Origin: Pseudomonadota bacterium
GTDB lineage: Bacteria > Pseudomonadota > Gammaproteobacteria > Burkholderiales > Burkholderiaceae_C
Assembly (NCBI GenBank): GCA_018241265.1
Contig: JAFEEF010000004.1
Span: forward strand, 1-50,701
Length of the DNA stretch: 50,701 nucleotides
Reading direction: 5' to 3'
The first letter of the stretch is position 1; each line of letters opens with the position of its first letter. A program made the translations under genes and the position numbers. Below the pieces are notes generated by a model. The model saw only the letters and a list, made by a program, of their open reading frames with translations, searched no databases and was not told where the DNA came from. Positions 9,917 to 16,665 of this stretch are shown here, piece by piece.

Positions 9917-10234
9917 ATGGATCGTCAGCAGCAGATCGATCGATTCCTGGCAAGCGCGCACCGTGTCGCGATTGCACGCTTGCGTGCCGATCCGACGGCG
10001 ATCGAGCGCGTGCGGGCTCAGCTCGCGCGCTGGCGTTCGATGGCAGGGCCTACGCGTTCGGATGCCTACTGGGATGAATGGTCGTCGCTGCTCGATGCCG
10101 GTGTGGAAGCCCTGGAGCGGGCGGTCTGCGCCGATTCGGACCATGCTCAGGTGCTGCGCAGCGTCTCGCCGATCTCGGTGCTGCTGACCCAGCGTGAGCG
10201 CACCGAGCTTCTGAACGAGGCGAGAGCGTCATGA
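9917..10234 (+). CDS. Small protein, likely partner (antitoxin-like) of the nucleotidyltransferase
   Basis: 105 residues, mostly helical and charged, beginning MDRQQQIDRFLASAHR. I do not recognise the family. It overlaps the next gene by four bases (ATGA), so the two are translationally coupled, and neither belongs to the glyQS-gmhB-plsC operon around them. The small-protein/nucleotidyltransferase arrangement is that of AbiE- and MenAT-like toxin-antitoxin systems, which is the only basis for calling it antitoxin-like. No DNA-binding motif is evident. The ATG at 9917 is preferred to a GTG 14 codons upstream that overlaps glyS. Confidence 0.6.
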   Translation: MDRQQQIDRFLASAHRVAIARLRADPTAIERVRAQLARWRSMAGPTRSDAYWDEWSSLLDAGVEALERAVCADSDHAQVLRSVSPISVLLTQRERTELLNEARAS

Positions 10235-10761
10235 CACGCGAGCAACTCGAGCACGTGCTGCGCGCAGCGGCTGCGATCGCGTGCGAGAACTCCCTGGTCG
10301 TCGTCGGCAGCCAAGCCATCTTGCTGCCGTTTCCGGATGCGCCGGCGTCCTTGCGCGTGTCGCGCGAGGTCGATCTCTACCCGGCCTTGCACCCGGAACG
10401 GGCCGACCTCATCGATGGCGCGATCGGCGCGTTGTCGAGCTTCGACGAAACCTTCGGCTATCACGCCGACGGAGTCGGTCCCGAGACGGCGGTCATGCCC
10501 GCCGATTGGATGACGCGCGCCAGTCTCCACTACATTGGCGATGTGACCGCGATCTGCCCGGAAGTCCACGACCTCGCCGTGTCGAAATGCGTCGCGATGC
10601 GCGACAAGGATGCGGACTTCGTGCGCACGCTGTTGCGTGAGCGGATGATCGACGCCAGCACGCTCGTGAGTCGCATCGACATGCTCGATGCGGCGAGGCA
10701 GCCGGTGTCGGCCATCGTGGCTTGGGCACGGCGTCGCGCCGCGGAGGCCGGCACCCCATGA
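10231..10761 (+). CDS. Nucleotidyltransferase-fold protein (DUF6036/AbiEii-like), candidate toxin
   Basis: 176 residues. The pol-beta nucleotidyltransferase signature is visible: VVVGSQAI (23-30) for the hG[GS] motif, followed by REVDLYP (45-51), whose E46 and D48 fit the [DE]h[DE]h metal-binding pair. The block CPEVHDLAVSKCVAMRDKDADFV resembles the helical part of DUF6036/AbiEii-type proteins. Members act as toxins that modify tRNA or other targets; others are uncharacterised. Four-base overlaps link it both to the 105-residue protein upstream and to gmhB downstream, so it is stitched into the host operon. Toxin function is inferred from family and layout. Confidence 0.7.
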   Translation: MTREQLEHVLRAAAAIACENSLVVVGSQAILLPFPDAPASLRVSREVDLYPALHPERADLIDGAIGALSSFDETFGYHADGVGPETAVMPADWMTRASLHYIGDVTAICPEVHDLAVSKCVAMRDKDADFVRTLLRERMIDASTLVSRIDMLDAARQPVSAIVAWARRRAAEAGTP

Positions 10762-11345
10762 AGCTCATCATCCTCGACCGCGACGGCACCATCAACGAGG
10801 ACCGGGACGACTATGTGAAGTCGCCCGACGAATGGGTGCCGGTGGCCGGCGCGCTGGAGGCGATCGCGCGGCTCAACCATGCGGGCTGGCATACGGTCGT
10901 CGCGACCAACCAGTCGGGCCTCGGCCGCGGCACGTTCGACATGGCGACCTTGAACGCGATGCACGCGAAGATGAACCAGCTGCTCGCCGGCCACGGCGGG
11001 CGCATCGACGCGGTGTTCTTCTGTCCGCATGCGCCGGACGACCATTGCCAGTGCCGCAAGCCCCTGCCGGGCCTCTTCGTGCAGATCGGCGAGCGCTTCG
11101 GCGTCGACCTCGCCGACGTGCCCACGGTCGGCGACAGCCTGCGCGACCTGCAGGCCGGCATGGCGGTCGGCTGCCCGACGCATCTGGTGCGCACCGGCAA
11201 GTGCGCGCTGCTCGACGACGCGCAGCTCGCGCATCTGTGCGAACAAGTGCCCGGCACGCAGGTGCATGCGAGCCTCGCGACGTTCGCCGACTACCTGCTG
11301 CGGCGCGACGCCGATTCCGACTCCGACTTCAGGAGCCTCGATTGA
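10758..11345 (+). CDS. gmhB: D-glycero-beta-D-manno-heptose-1,7-bisphosphate 7-phosphatase
   Basis: HAD-superfamily phosphatase of ADP-heptose synthesis for the LPS inner core. 195 residues, with the nucleophile motif DRDGTIN (D7, D9), the zinc-binding set C89-x-H91...C97-x-C99 (CPHAPDDHCQC) characteristic of GmhB, and the acidic motif VGDSLRD (D126). ATG overlaps the preceding stop by four bases; its own stop shares one base with plsC. Next to glyS and plsC as in many betaproteobacteria, apart from the two genes inserted before it. Confidence 0.93.
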   Translation: MKLIILDRDGTINEDRDDYVKSPDEWVPVAGALEAIARLNHAGWHTVVATNQSGLGRGTFDMATLNAMHAKMNQLLAGHGGRIDAVFFCPHAPDDHCQCRKPLPGLFVQIGERFGVDLADVPTVGDSLRDLQAGMAVGCPTHLVRTGKCALLDDAQLAHLCEQVPGTQVHASLATFADYLLRRDADSDSDFRSLD

Positions 11346-12112
11346 TGCTGCTCGCGCGGCTGCGCTCGCTGCTGTTCGTGCTGTTCATGGTCGTCACGGT
11401 GATCCCGTGGGCCACGATGGTGCTGATCGCTTCGATCTTCGTGCGCGGCACGCCGATCTACTGGCTCTGCATCGGCTGGCTGCGCATCTCGATCTGGGGT
11501 GCGCGCGCGATCTGCGGCGTGCGCGCACGCGTGACCGGCTTCGAGAACATCCCCGACACGCCGGTCGTGCTCTGCCCGAAGCATCAGTCGACCTGGGAGA
11601 CCTTCGCCTTTCCCTGCCTGATGCCGCGGCCGCTCAGCTACGTCTTCAAGCGCGAGTTGCTCTACATCCCGTTCTTCGGCTGGGCGATGGCGCGGCTCGA
11701 CATGGTGCACATCGACCGCAGCAAGCGTGCCGAGGCATGGTCGCGCGTGGCGGCGCAGGGCCGGCAGTTCATGAGCCAGGGCTTGTGGGTCATCATGTTC
11801 CCGGAAGGCACGCGCACGCCGCGCGGCTCGCAGGGCGTCTACAAGAGCGGCGCGGCGCGCCTCGCGATCGACTGCGGCGTGCCGGTGCTGCCGGTCGCGG
11901 TGACCTCGGCGCGTTGCTGGCCGCGCAAGAGCTTCGTGCTGCGGCCGGGCGTGATCGACGTGTCGATCGGCAAGCCGATCCCGTCGGCCGGCCGGCGCGC
12001 CGACGAGCTGATGCGCGAGGTCGAGGGCTGGATCGAGGCCGAGATGCGGCGTCTCGATCCGGATGCGTATCCGGCGCGTGCCGACGCGCCGGCGGTCGCC
12101 GTCAGCGCCTGA
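11345..12112 (+). CDS. plsC: 1-acyl-sn-glycerol-3-phosphate acyltransferase
   Basis: Membrane acyltransferase making phosphatidic acid from lysophosphatidic acid. 255 residues: hydrophobic N-terminus (8-32), acyltransferase motif I as KHQSTWE (H80, E85; an HX4E form where most family members have HX4D), and motif III FPEGTR (152-157). The HX4E variant is, from memory, usual in betaproteobacterial PlsC paralogues. TGATG junction with gmhB. Confidence 0.92.
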   Translation: MLLARLRSLLFVLFMVVTVIPWATMVLIASIFVRGTPIYWLCIGWLRISIWGARAICGVRARVTGFENIPDTPVVLCPKHQSTWETFAFPCLMPRPLSYVFKRELLYIPFFGWAMARLDMVHIDRSKRAEAWSRVAAQGRQFMSQGLWVIMFPEGTRTPRGSQGVYKSGAARLAIDCGVPVLPVAVTSARCWPRKSFVLRPGVIDVSIGKPIPSAGRRADELMREVEGWIEAEMRRLDPDAYPARADAPAVAVSA

Positions 12113-12124
12113 AGGATTGCGACG

Positions 12125-13027
12125 ATGGCCCATGTCGCCCGCCACGATCCGGCGCAGCTCTCGTTGTTCGACGTCGCGACCGGCGCCGCGCCTGCCATGT
12201 CGCCGCGCGCGGTGCCGACCGCGCCGCCGGCCGCATCGAAGCCGCCTGCGCCGCCGCCGCTCGTGCCGGCGATCTTTCGCCATCCGCAGGCGAGCCGCGA
12301 GATGCGCCTCGACGGCCATGTCGTCGCCTATGCGTTCCGCCGTGCGCGCCGGCGCAGCATCGGTTTCGTCGTCGGTACCGATGGTCTCGCGGTCAGCGCG
12401 CCCCGCTGGGTTTCGATCGGTGATGTCGAATCGGCGCTCGCCGACAAGGCCGGCTGGATCCTGCGCAAGCTCGGCGAGCAGCAGGAGCGCGCGCGGCGCC
12501 TTGCGGCGGCCAAGGTCGACTGGCGCGACGGCACGTCGATTCCCTTCCTCGGCGAGCCGGTGATCATCGTGCTCGACCCGCGCGCCGCCGGCGCCGTGCT
12601 CAACAGCGATGCCAGCGCGCTGCCCGGCGTGCCGCGGCTGACCCTGCACGTCGGCCTGCCGCATACCGCCGAGCCGGTGCAGATCCGCGATGCGGTGCAG
12701 AGCTGGCTGCAACGCCAGGCGCGGCGCGTGTTCGACGAACGCTGCCGCATCTACGCCGAGCGCATCGGCGTGCGCTTCCGGCGCCTCGGCCTGTCGTCGG
12801 CGCAGACGCGCTGGGGCAGCGCGAGTGCCGATGGCACGATCCGCCTGCACTGGCGGCTGGTCCACTTCGCGCTGCCGACGATCGACTATGTCGTCGCGCA
12901 CGAACTCGCGCACTTGCGCGAGATGAACCACAGCCCGCGCTTCTGGGATGTCGTGCGCTCGGTGCTGCCCGACTACGAGACGGCGCGCAGCACCTTGCGC
13001 GACGAAGTGGTCCCGGTCTTCGACTGA
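12125..13027 (+). CDS. YgjP-like zinc metalloprotease (DUF45)
   Basis: 300 residues. The C-terminal half is the YgjP/DUF45 domain, with the zinc motif HELAHLREMNH (H259, E260, H263, H269) and the conserved QTRWGS block (227-232). Residues 20-48 are an Ala/Pro-rich linker. Cellular role is unsettled: E. coli YgjP has been reported to act on UTP, while the fold is that of SprT/WLM-type metalloproteases. It starts 12 bases after plsC and is likely the last gene of the corC-lnt-glyQS-gmhB-plsC run. It converges with the MBL-fold gene, with nine bases between the two stops. Confidence 0.88.
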   Translation: MAHVARHDPAQLSLFDVATGAAPAMSPRAVPTAPPAASKPPAPPPLVPAIFRHPQASREMRLDGHVVAYAFRRARRRSIGFVVGTDGLAVSAPRWVSIGDVESALADKAGWILRKLGEQQERARRLAAAKVDWRDGTSIPFLGEPVIIVLDPRAAGAVLNSDASALPGVPRLTLHVGLPHTAEPVQIRDAVQSWLQRQARRVFDERCRIYAERIGVRFRRLGLSSAQTRWGSASADGTIRLHWRLVHFALPTIDYVVAHELAHLREMNHSPRFWDVVRSVLPDYETARSTLRDEVVPVFD

Positions 13028-13036
13028 AGCAGGCCG

Positions 13037-14104
13037 TCAGGCCGAGAACCGGTACGCGCCGTCGTCGTCGAGCCGCCGCGTCAGTCGGCCTGCATGCCAG
13101 AGCGCGTGCAGGTGCGCCACGGCCTCGCCCATCGCGAAGGTCGTCTGGTGCAGGTCGAGCGCGCGTTGGAACAGCACCGGCAGCAGCGCATGCGCGGTCT
13201 GCGGCGCTACGCTGCAGGCCTTCATCACGTCGGCGAGCCGCTCGCGGTGGTGCGCCTCGAGCTGGTCGATGCGGGTCTGCAGGCCGACGAACGGCTTGCC
13301 GTGCGACGGCAGCACGAGCGTGTCTTCCGGCAGCGCACGCAAGCGTGCGAGCGATGCGAGGAAGAGGGCCAGCGGGTTCGACTCGGGCTCGACGTCGTAC
13401 ACGCTGACGTTGGTCGAGATGCGCGGCAGCACCATGTCGCCGCTGACCAGCAGGCCCGACTCGGGGCAGTGCAGCGCGATGTGCTCGGGCGCATGGCCGT
13501 AGCCGGCATGGCAGTGCCAGGCCCGGCCGCCGATCGTCAGCGTGTCGCCGCCCGTCATGCGCCGGTAGGTCGACGGCACCGCGGGCACCATGCCGGCGTA
13601 GTAGTTCTTGCGCGCGCGGATCTGCGCCTGGGCATCCGGATCGCTCAAGCCGTGGCGGGCCATGAAGCGCGCGGTCGCGTCGCCGCCGAAGCCCGTCGTC
13701 GCCGAACTCGCGAGGCGCGCGGCGCCGTAGTCGGTGGCGCTGATCCAGAGCCGGCAGTCGCGGCCATCGCCGCTCCAGCGCTCGGTGAGCCAATGCGCCA
13801 GACCCATGTGGTCGGGATGCATGTGCGTCACCACGACGCGCAGCACCGGCAGCCCGTCGAGCTCGTGCGCGAAGATCCGCTCCCACGCGGCCCGCGTCGG
13901 GCCGCTTGAAATGCCGCAGTCGACGATCGTCCACCCCTCGGTGCCATCCAGCCGATCGCGCAACAGCCACAGGTTGATGTGGTCGAGCACGAACGGCAAC
14001 TGCATGCGCAGCCAGCGCACGCCGGGGGCGACCTCGCGCGTCGTGCCGACGGCGGGTACCTCGTCGCCGAAGGGATAGTGGAGCTGCTGTTCGAGGGCGT
14101 TCAT
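13037..14104 (-). CDS. MBL-fold metallo-hydrolase
   Basis: 355-residue metallo-beta-lactamase-fold hydrolase with the di-zinc motif HMHPDH (94-99) and later ligands in GYGHAPEH, SGDMVLP and LPSHGKPF. The substrate is unknown; members of this branch, with a C-terminal helical domain (from about 275), often hydrolyse thioesters or glutathione conjugates. It is divergent from the MerR regulator, and the shared 57-base upstream region before the operator at 14162 suggests the same regulator may control it. Possibly a thioesterase linked to leucine/isovalerate catabolism (inference). Confidence 0.87.
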   Translation of the reverse strand: MNALEQQLHYPFGDEVPAVGTTREVAPGVRWLRMQLPFVLDHINLWLLRDRLDGTEGWTIVDCGISSGPTRAAWERIFAHELDGLPVLRVVVTHMHPDHMGLAHWLTERWSGDGRDCRLWISATDYGAARLASSATTGFGGDATARFMARHGLSDPDAQAQIRARKNYYAGMVPAVPSTYRRMTGGDTLTIGGRAWHCHAGYGHAPEHIALHCPESGLLVSGDMVLPRISTNVSVYDVEPESNPLALFLASLARLRALPEDTLVLPSHGKPFVGLQTRIDQLEAHHRERLADVMKACSVAPQTAHALLPVLFQRALDLHQTTFAMGEAVAHLHALWHAGRLTRRLDDDGAYRFSA

Positions 14105-14161
14105 CGGTACGGCCTTGTTTCGTCCGTCGAGCGCGTGCCGCCGCTGCGGCTGCCACTACAC

Positions 14162-14177
14162 TTGACGTATACGTCAA
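14162..14177. promoter_or_regulatory. LiuR-type operator, site 1
   Basis: TTGACGTATACGTCAA, a perfect 16-bp palindrome, lies between the divergent MBL hydrolase gene and the MerR gene, 25 bases before the ATG chosen for the latter. Identical copies occur at 20707-20722 and 39217-39232. TACACT (14157-14162) could be an overlapping -10. The position suits autoregulation and possibly control of the hydrolase. Confidence 0.8.
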
Positions 14178-14201
14178 TTCACCGGTTCAGTGTACGACCC
14201 G

Positions 14202-14648
14202 ATGTCCGTCGCCGCTGTCACCCAGATGTCTCCCGGCGCCACCTACACGATCGGCGAACTCGCCGCCGAATTCGACCTGACCACGCGGGCGATCCGCTTC
14301 TACGAGGACTGCGGACTGCTCGCGCCGCAGCGGCGCGGCCGGCAGCGCGTCTATGCGGCGCGCGATCGCACGCGGCTCAAGCTCACCTTGCGCGGCAAGC
14401 GCCTCGGCCTGACCCTCGCCGAGGTCAAGGAACTGGTCGACATGTACGAGTCGCCGCGCGACACGCGCGCGCAGCTCGAAGCCTTCCTCGTCGTGCTGGC
14501 GGCGCACCGTGCGCAGGTCGAGCAGCAGATGGCCGACCTGCAGATCACGCTCGACGAGGTGCGCTCGCACGAGAAGGAGGCGCGTCGGCTGATCGCCGCG
14601 GCCGCGCCTCGCGTCCTTCGCCAGCAGCGCAAGGCGGATCGGGAGTAA
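14202..14648 (+). CDS. liuR: MerR-family regulator, probable LiuR (leucine/isovalerate catabolism)
   Basis: 148 residues: a MerR winged helix (about residues 15-80; TIGELAAEFDLTTRAIRFYEDCGLL) followed by a helical dimerisation segment rich in Gln and Arg. There is no cysteine-based metal site at the C-terminus. MerR-family LiuR regulators control liu genes in many Proteobacteria; here the same 16-bp palindrome is found before this gene, the isovaleryl-CoA dehydrogenase unit and the methylcrotonyl-CoA carboxylase unit, which supports the assignment. Start is uncertain: GTG at 14190 and ATG at 14226 are alternatives, and none has a clear ribosome site. Confidence 0.85.
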   Translation: MSVAAVTQMSPGATYTIGELAAEFDLTTRAIRFYEDCGLLAPQRRGRQRVYAARDRTRLKLTLRGKRLGLTLAEVKELVDMYESPRDTRAQLEAFLVVLAAHRAQVEQQMADLQITLDEVRSHEKEARRLIAAAAPRVLRQQRKADRE

Positions 14649-14716
14649 GCTCGCTCGGCATTGCGATAGCCGCATGTGCCGTTCCCTACGTCCACCGACT
14701 CCACGAGGAGAACCAG

Positions 14717-15244
14717 ATGGCCAAGAGCAAGACCAAGCCCGAGCCGAAGGCGCGCCGCATGGCCCCGATCCATACGCCGACCGACCTGACGCCCGAGGCG
14801 ACCGCCGAGGTCACCGGCTCGCTGAACGCGCTGCTCGCCGACTTCTTCGCGCTCTACCTGAAGACGAAGAACTTCCACTGGCACATGAGCGGTCCGCACT
14901 TCCGCGACTACCACCTGCTGCTCGACGAGCAGAGCGACCAGATCTATGCGGTGACCGATCCGCTCGCGGAACGCGTGCGCAAGATCGGCGGCACGACGCT
15001 GCGCTCGATCGGCAACATCGCCAAGCTTCAACGCGTGCTCGACAACGACAGCGACTACGTCGATCCGCAGGGCATGCTGGCCGAGCTGCGCAACGACAAC
15101 CGGGACCTCGTCGTCCGGATGCGCGAGGCGCACGGCCTGACCGACCAGATGAACGACGTCGTGACGACGAGCCTGCTCGAGAACTGGATCGACGAGGCCG
15201 AGCGGCGCGCCTGGTTCCTGTTCGAGGCGACGCGGGTCAGCTGA
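14717..15244 (+). CDS. dps: Dps-family ferritin-like protein
   Basis: Dps proteins form 12-subunit shells that oxidise and store iron using peroxide and shield DNA in starvation. 175 residues; the ferroxidase ligands H54, H66, D81 and E85 have exactly the E. coli Dps spacing (12, 15, 4). The Lys-rich N-terminus (MAKSKTKPEPKARR) could bind DNA. A strong ribosome site (ACGAGGAG) fixes the ATG at 14717. It starts 68 bases after the MerR gene and might be co-transcribed with it, but no functional link is evident. Ends just before a palindromic element. Confidence 0.93.
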   Translation: MAKSKTKPEPKARRMAPIHTPTDLTPEATAEVTGSLNALLADFFALYLKTKNFHWHMSGPHFRDYHLLLDEQSDQIYAVTDPLAERVRKIGGTTLRSIGNIAKLQRVLDNDSDYVDPQGMLAELRNDNRDLVVRMREAHGLTDQMNDVVTTSLLENWIDEAERRAWFLFEATRVS

Positions 15245-15303
15245 GCGGGCTCGGGGGCAACAGGCATTCGGCGTCCGCCCACGCCGGGCGGCGCCCCTGA
15301 GCC

Positions 15304-15351
15304 GAGTCGCCTGCGCTGCGCAATTGCATAGGCGCCTCGCTCCGGCGACTC
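15304..15351 (-). repeat. 48-bp palindromic dispersed repeat, copy A
   Basis: Bounded by GAGTCGCC and GGCGACTC (perfect terminal inverted repeats) around a core containing TGCGCTGCGCAATT. It matches the reverse complement of 46159-46207 at 45 of 49 aligned positions (three substitutions, one single-base gap). It lies between the convergent dps and lysE-family genes, and its right end forms most of the lysE-family stop codon (15350-15352). No T-run, so not a standard terminator. Confidence 0.8.
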
Positions 15352-15961
15352 AGGCGCGCAGCGGCAGCAGCGCGCCGATCGCGATGAAGATGCCGCCGCA
15401 GGCGCGGTTGAAGCCGCGCCCGACGCGGGCGAGCCACGCGCTGATGCGATGCGCGACGCTCGCGATGAACAGCTCGGTGGCGAACTCGATGGCCGCGAAG
15501 GTGCCGGCCATCACCGCGAACTGGACCGGCAGGCTGCGCGCCGGATCGATGAACTGCGGCAGGAACGCGGCGAAGAACAGGATGCCTTTCGGGTTCGTCA
15601 GCGCCGACAGCGCGCCCTGGCGAAACAGCGACCAGCCGCCGCGGGCTTCGGCCGGCTGGCTTGCATCGAGACCGATCGGCGGCGAGCGCCAGACCTGGAT
15701 GCCGAGCCAGACGAGGTAGGCGCCGCCGACCCACTTCAGGACCGTCAGCCAGACCAGCGACGCCTGCAGCAGCGCGCCGATGCCGAACATCGACAGCGCG
15801 ACGATGGTCACGAAGCCGACCGAGCCGCCGACGATGGTGCAGATCGCCTTGCGCCGTCCGTGCAGCGCGCCGTGGGTCAGCGCGAGCAGGCCGTTCGGGC
15901 CGGGCGACAGCGACAAGCCGGCGGCGGCGAGCAGGTAGATCAGCCAGGTGTGCAGGGCCAT
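15350..15961 (-). CDS. LysE/RhtB-family amino-acid exporter
   Basis: 203-residue membrane protein with about six hydrophobic segments. The motif LSLSPGPNGLLAL near residues 16-28 and NPKGILFFAAFLPQF (about 121-135) are hallmarks of LysE/RhtB exporters, which excrete amino acids or analogues such as homoserine lactone, threonine or leucine. The substrate cannot be assigned. ATG at 15959-15961. The stop codon is formed inside the palindromic repeat at 15304-15351, so the C-terminus may have been redefined by arrival of that repeat. Confidence 0.88.
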   Translation of the reverse strand: MALHTWLIYLLAAAGLSLSPGPNGLLALTHGALHGRRKAICTIVGGSVGFVTIVALSMFGIGALLQASLVWLTVLKWVGGAYLVWLGIQVWRSPPIGLDASQPAEARGGWSLFRQGALSALTNPKGILFFAAFLPQFIDPARSLPVQFAVMAGTFAAIEFATELFIASVAHRISAWLARVGRGFNRACGGIFIAIGALLPLRA

Positions 15962-16020
15962 GGGCAGCGGTGGCGTGTGGCGAGCGCGGTGCGACAGGAT
16001 ACGCTGGGCCGAGCAGCCGG

Positions 16021-16665
16021 CTACGCCGCGGCGGTGCCGGCCGTGAAGCGGTAGGTGATGTCGCAGCGGCCGATGTTCTTGGCCAGCACCTGGTCGTCCA
16101 CCATTTCCACCGTGCCTTCGGCGCGCACGAGGAAGTGGGACTGGAACAGGTCGTCGCCGAACCACACCGCGGCCTCGCAGCGGTGGCCGTCGTCCTGCCG
16201 GGCCACGATGCGGGCGGGCTGCAGCTTGGCGCGCAGCTGCGGGTCGATCGTGGCGCCGATGTGCGCCGCGTCCTCCGGCGCTTCGAGGATGATGAAAGGC
16301 CCGTCCTTGCCGCTGACGAAAAGGCAGAAGAAGCCCAGGTAAGGCAGCACGGTGGCATCGTCGATCTGCGGCCGCAGGCGGGCATTCATCGTGTGGATGG
16401 GCCTGGACTCGCCGGTCAGGCGATGGAGGTGCTTGTCGCGCAACCATGCGGCCACGGGGGCGGCGCCGCTCCAGCCGGGATCGCGCGCGACGAGCAGGTC
16501 CACGCCGGGCCACCACGGCAAGGCCAGGCAGTCGACGCTGCTCGATTCGGCGTGGATGACCGCGTCGTCGTCGATCCATCCGGTACGTCGCGCGAATGCG
16601 TCGACGTCCGTCGGACTCAGCCGCTGGGGACCGCTGCGCATCAACGGAGGAATGAACGGCGTCAT
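16021..16665 (-). CDS. Protein of unknown family coupled to the STAND NTPase
   Basis: 214 residues, soluble, no signal peptide, no membrane segment and no motif I recognise. Its ATG overlaps the stop of the 1310-residue STAND gene by four bases (ATGA), so the two are almost certainly one operon and made in proportion. Mixed alpha/beta composition with an aromatic, hydrophobic middle (LPYLGFFCLFVSG, about residues 108-120) followed by acidic stretches. It could be a regulator, effector partner or immunity-type protein of the large NTPase; nothing in the sequence decides. The codon usage fits a real gene. Confidence 0.75.
   Translation of the reverse strand: MTPFIPPLMRSGPQRLSPTDVDAFARRTGWIDDDAVIHAESSSVDCLALPWWPGVDLLVARDPGWSGAAPVAAWLRDKHLHRLTGESRPIHTMNARLRPQIDDATVLPYLGFFCLFVSGKDGPFIILEAPEDAAHIGATIDPQLRAKLQPARIVARQDDGHRCEAAVWFGDDLFQSHFLVRAEGTVEMVDDQVLAKNIGRCDITYRFTAGTAAA

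Noticed and set aside
14162-14167. TTGACG as a -35 box within the palindromes
   Set aside because: No -10-like hexamer lies 16-19 bases downstream at any of the three sites, while -10-like hexamers lie upstream; an operator reading explains all three better.
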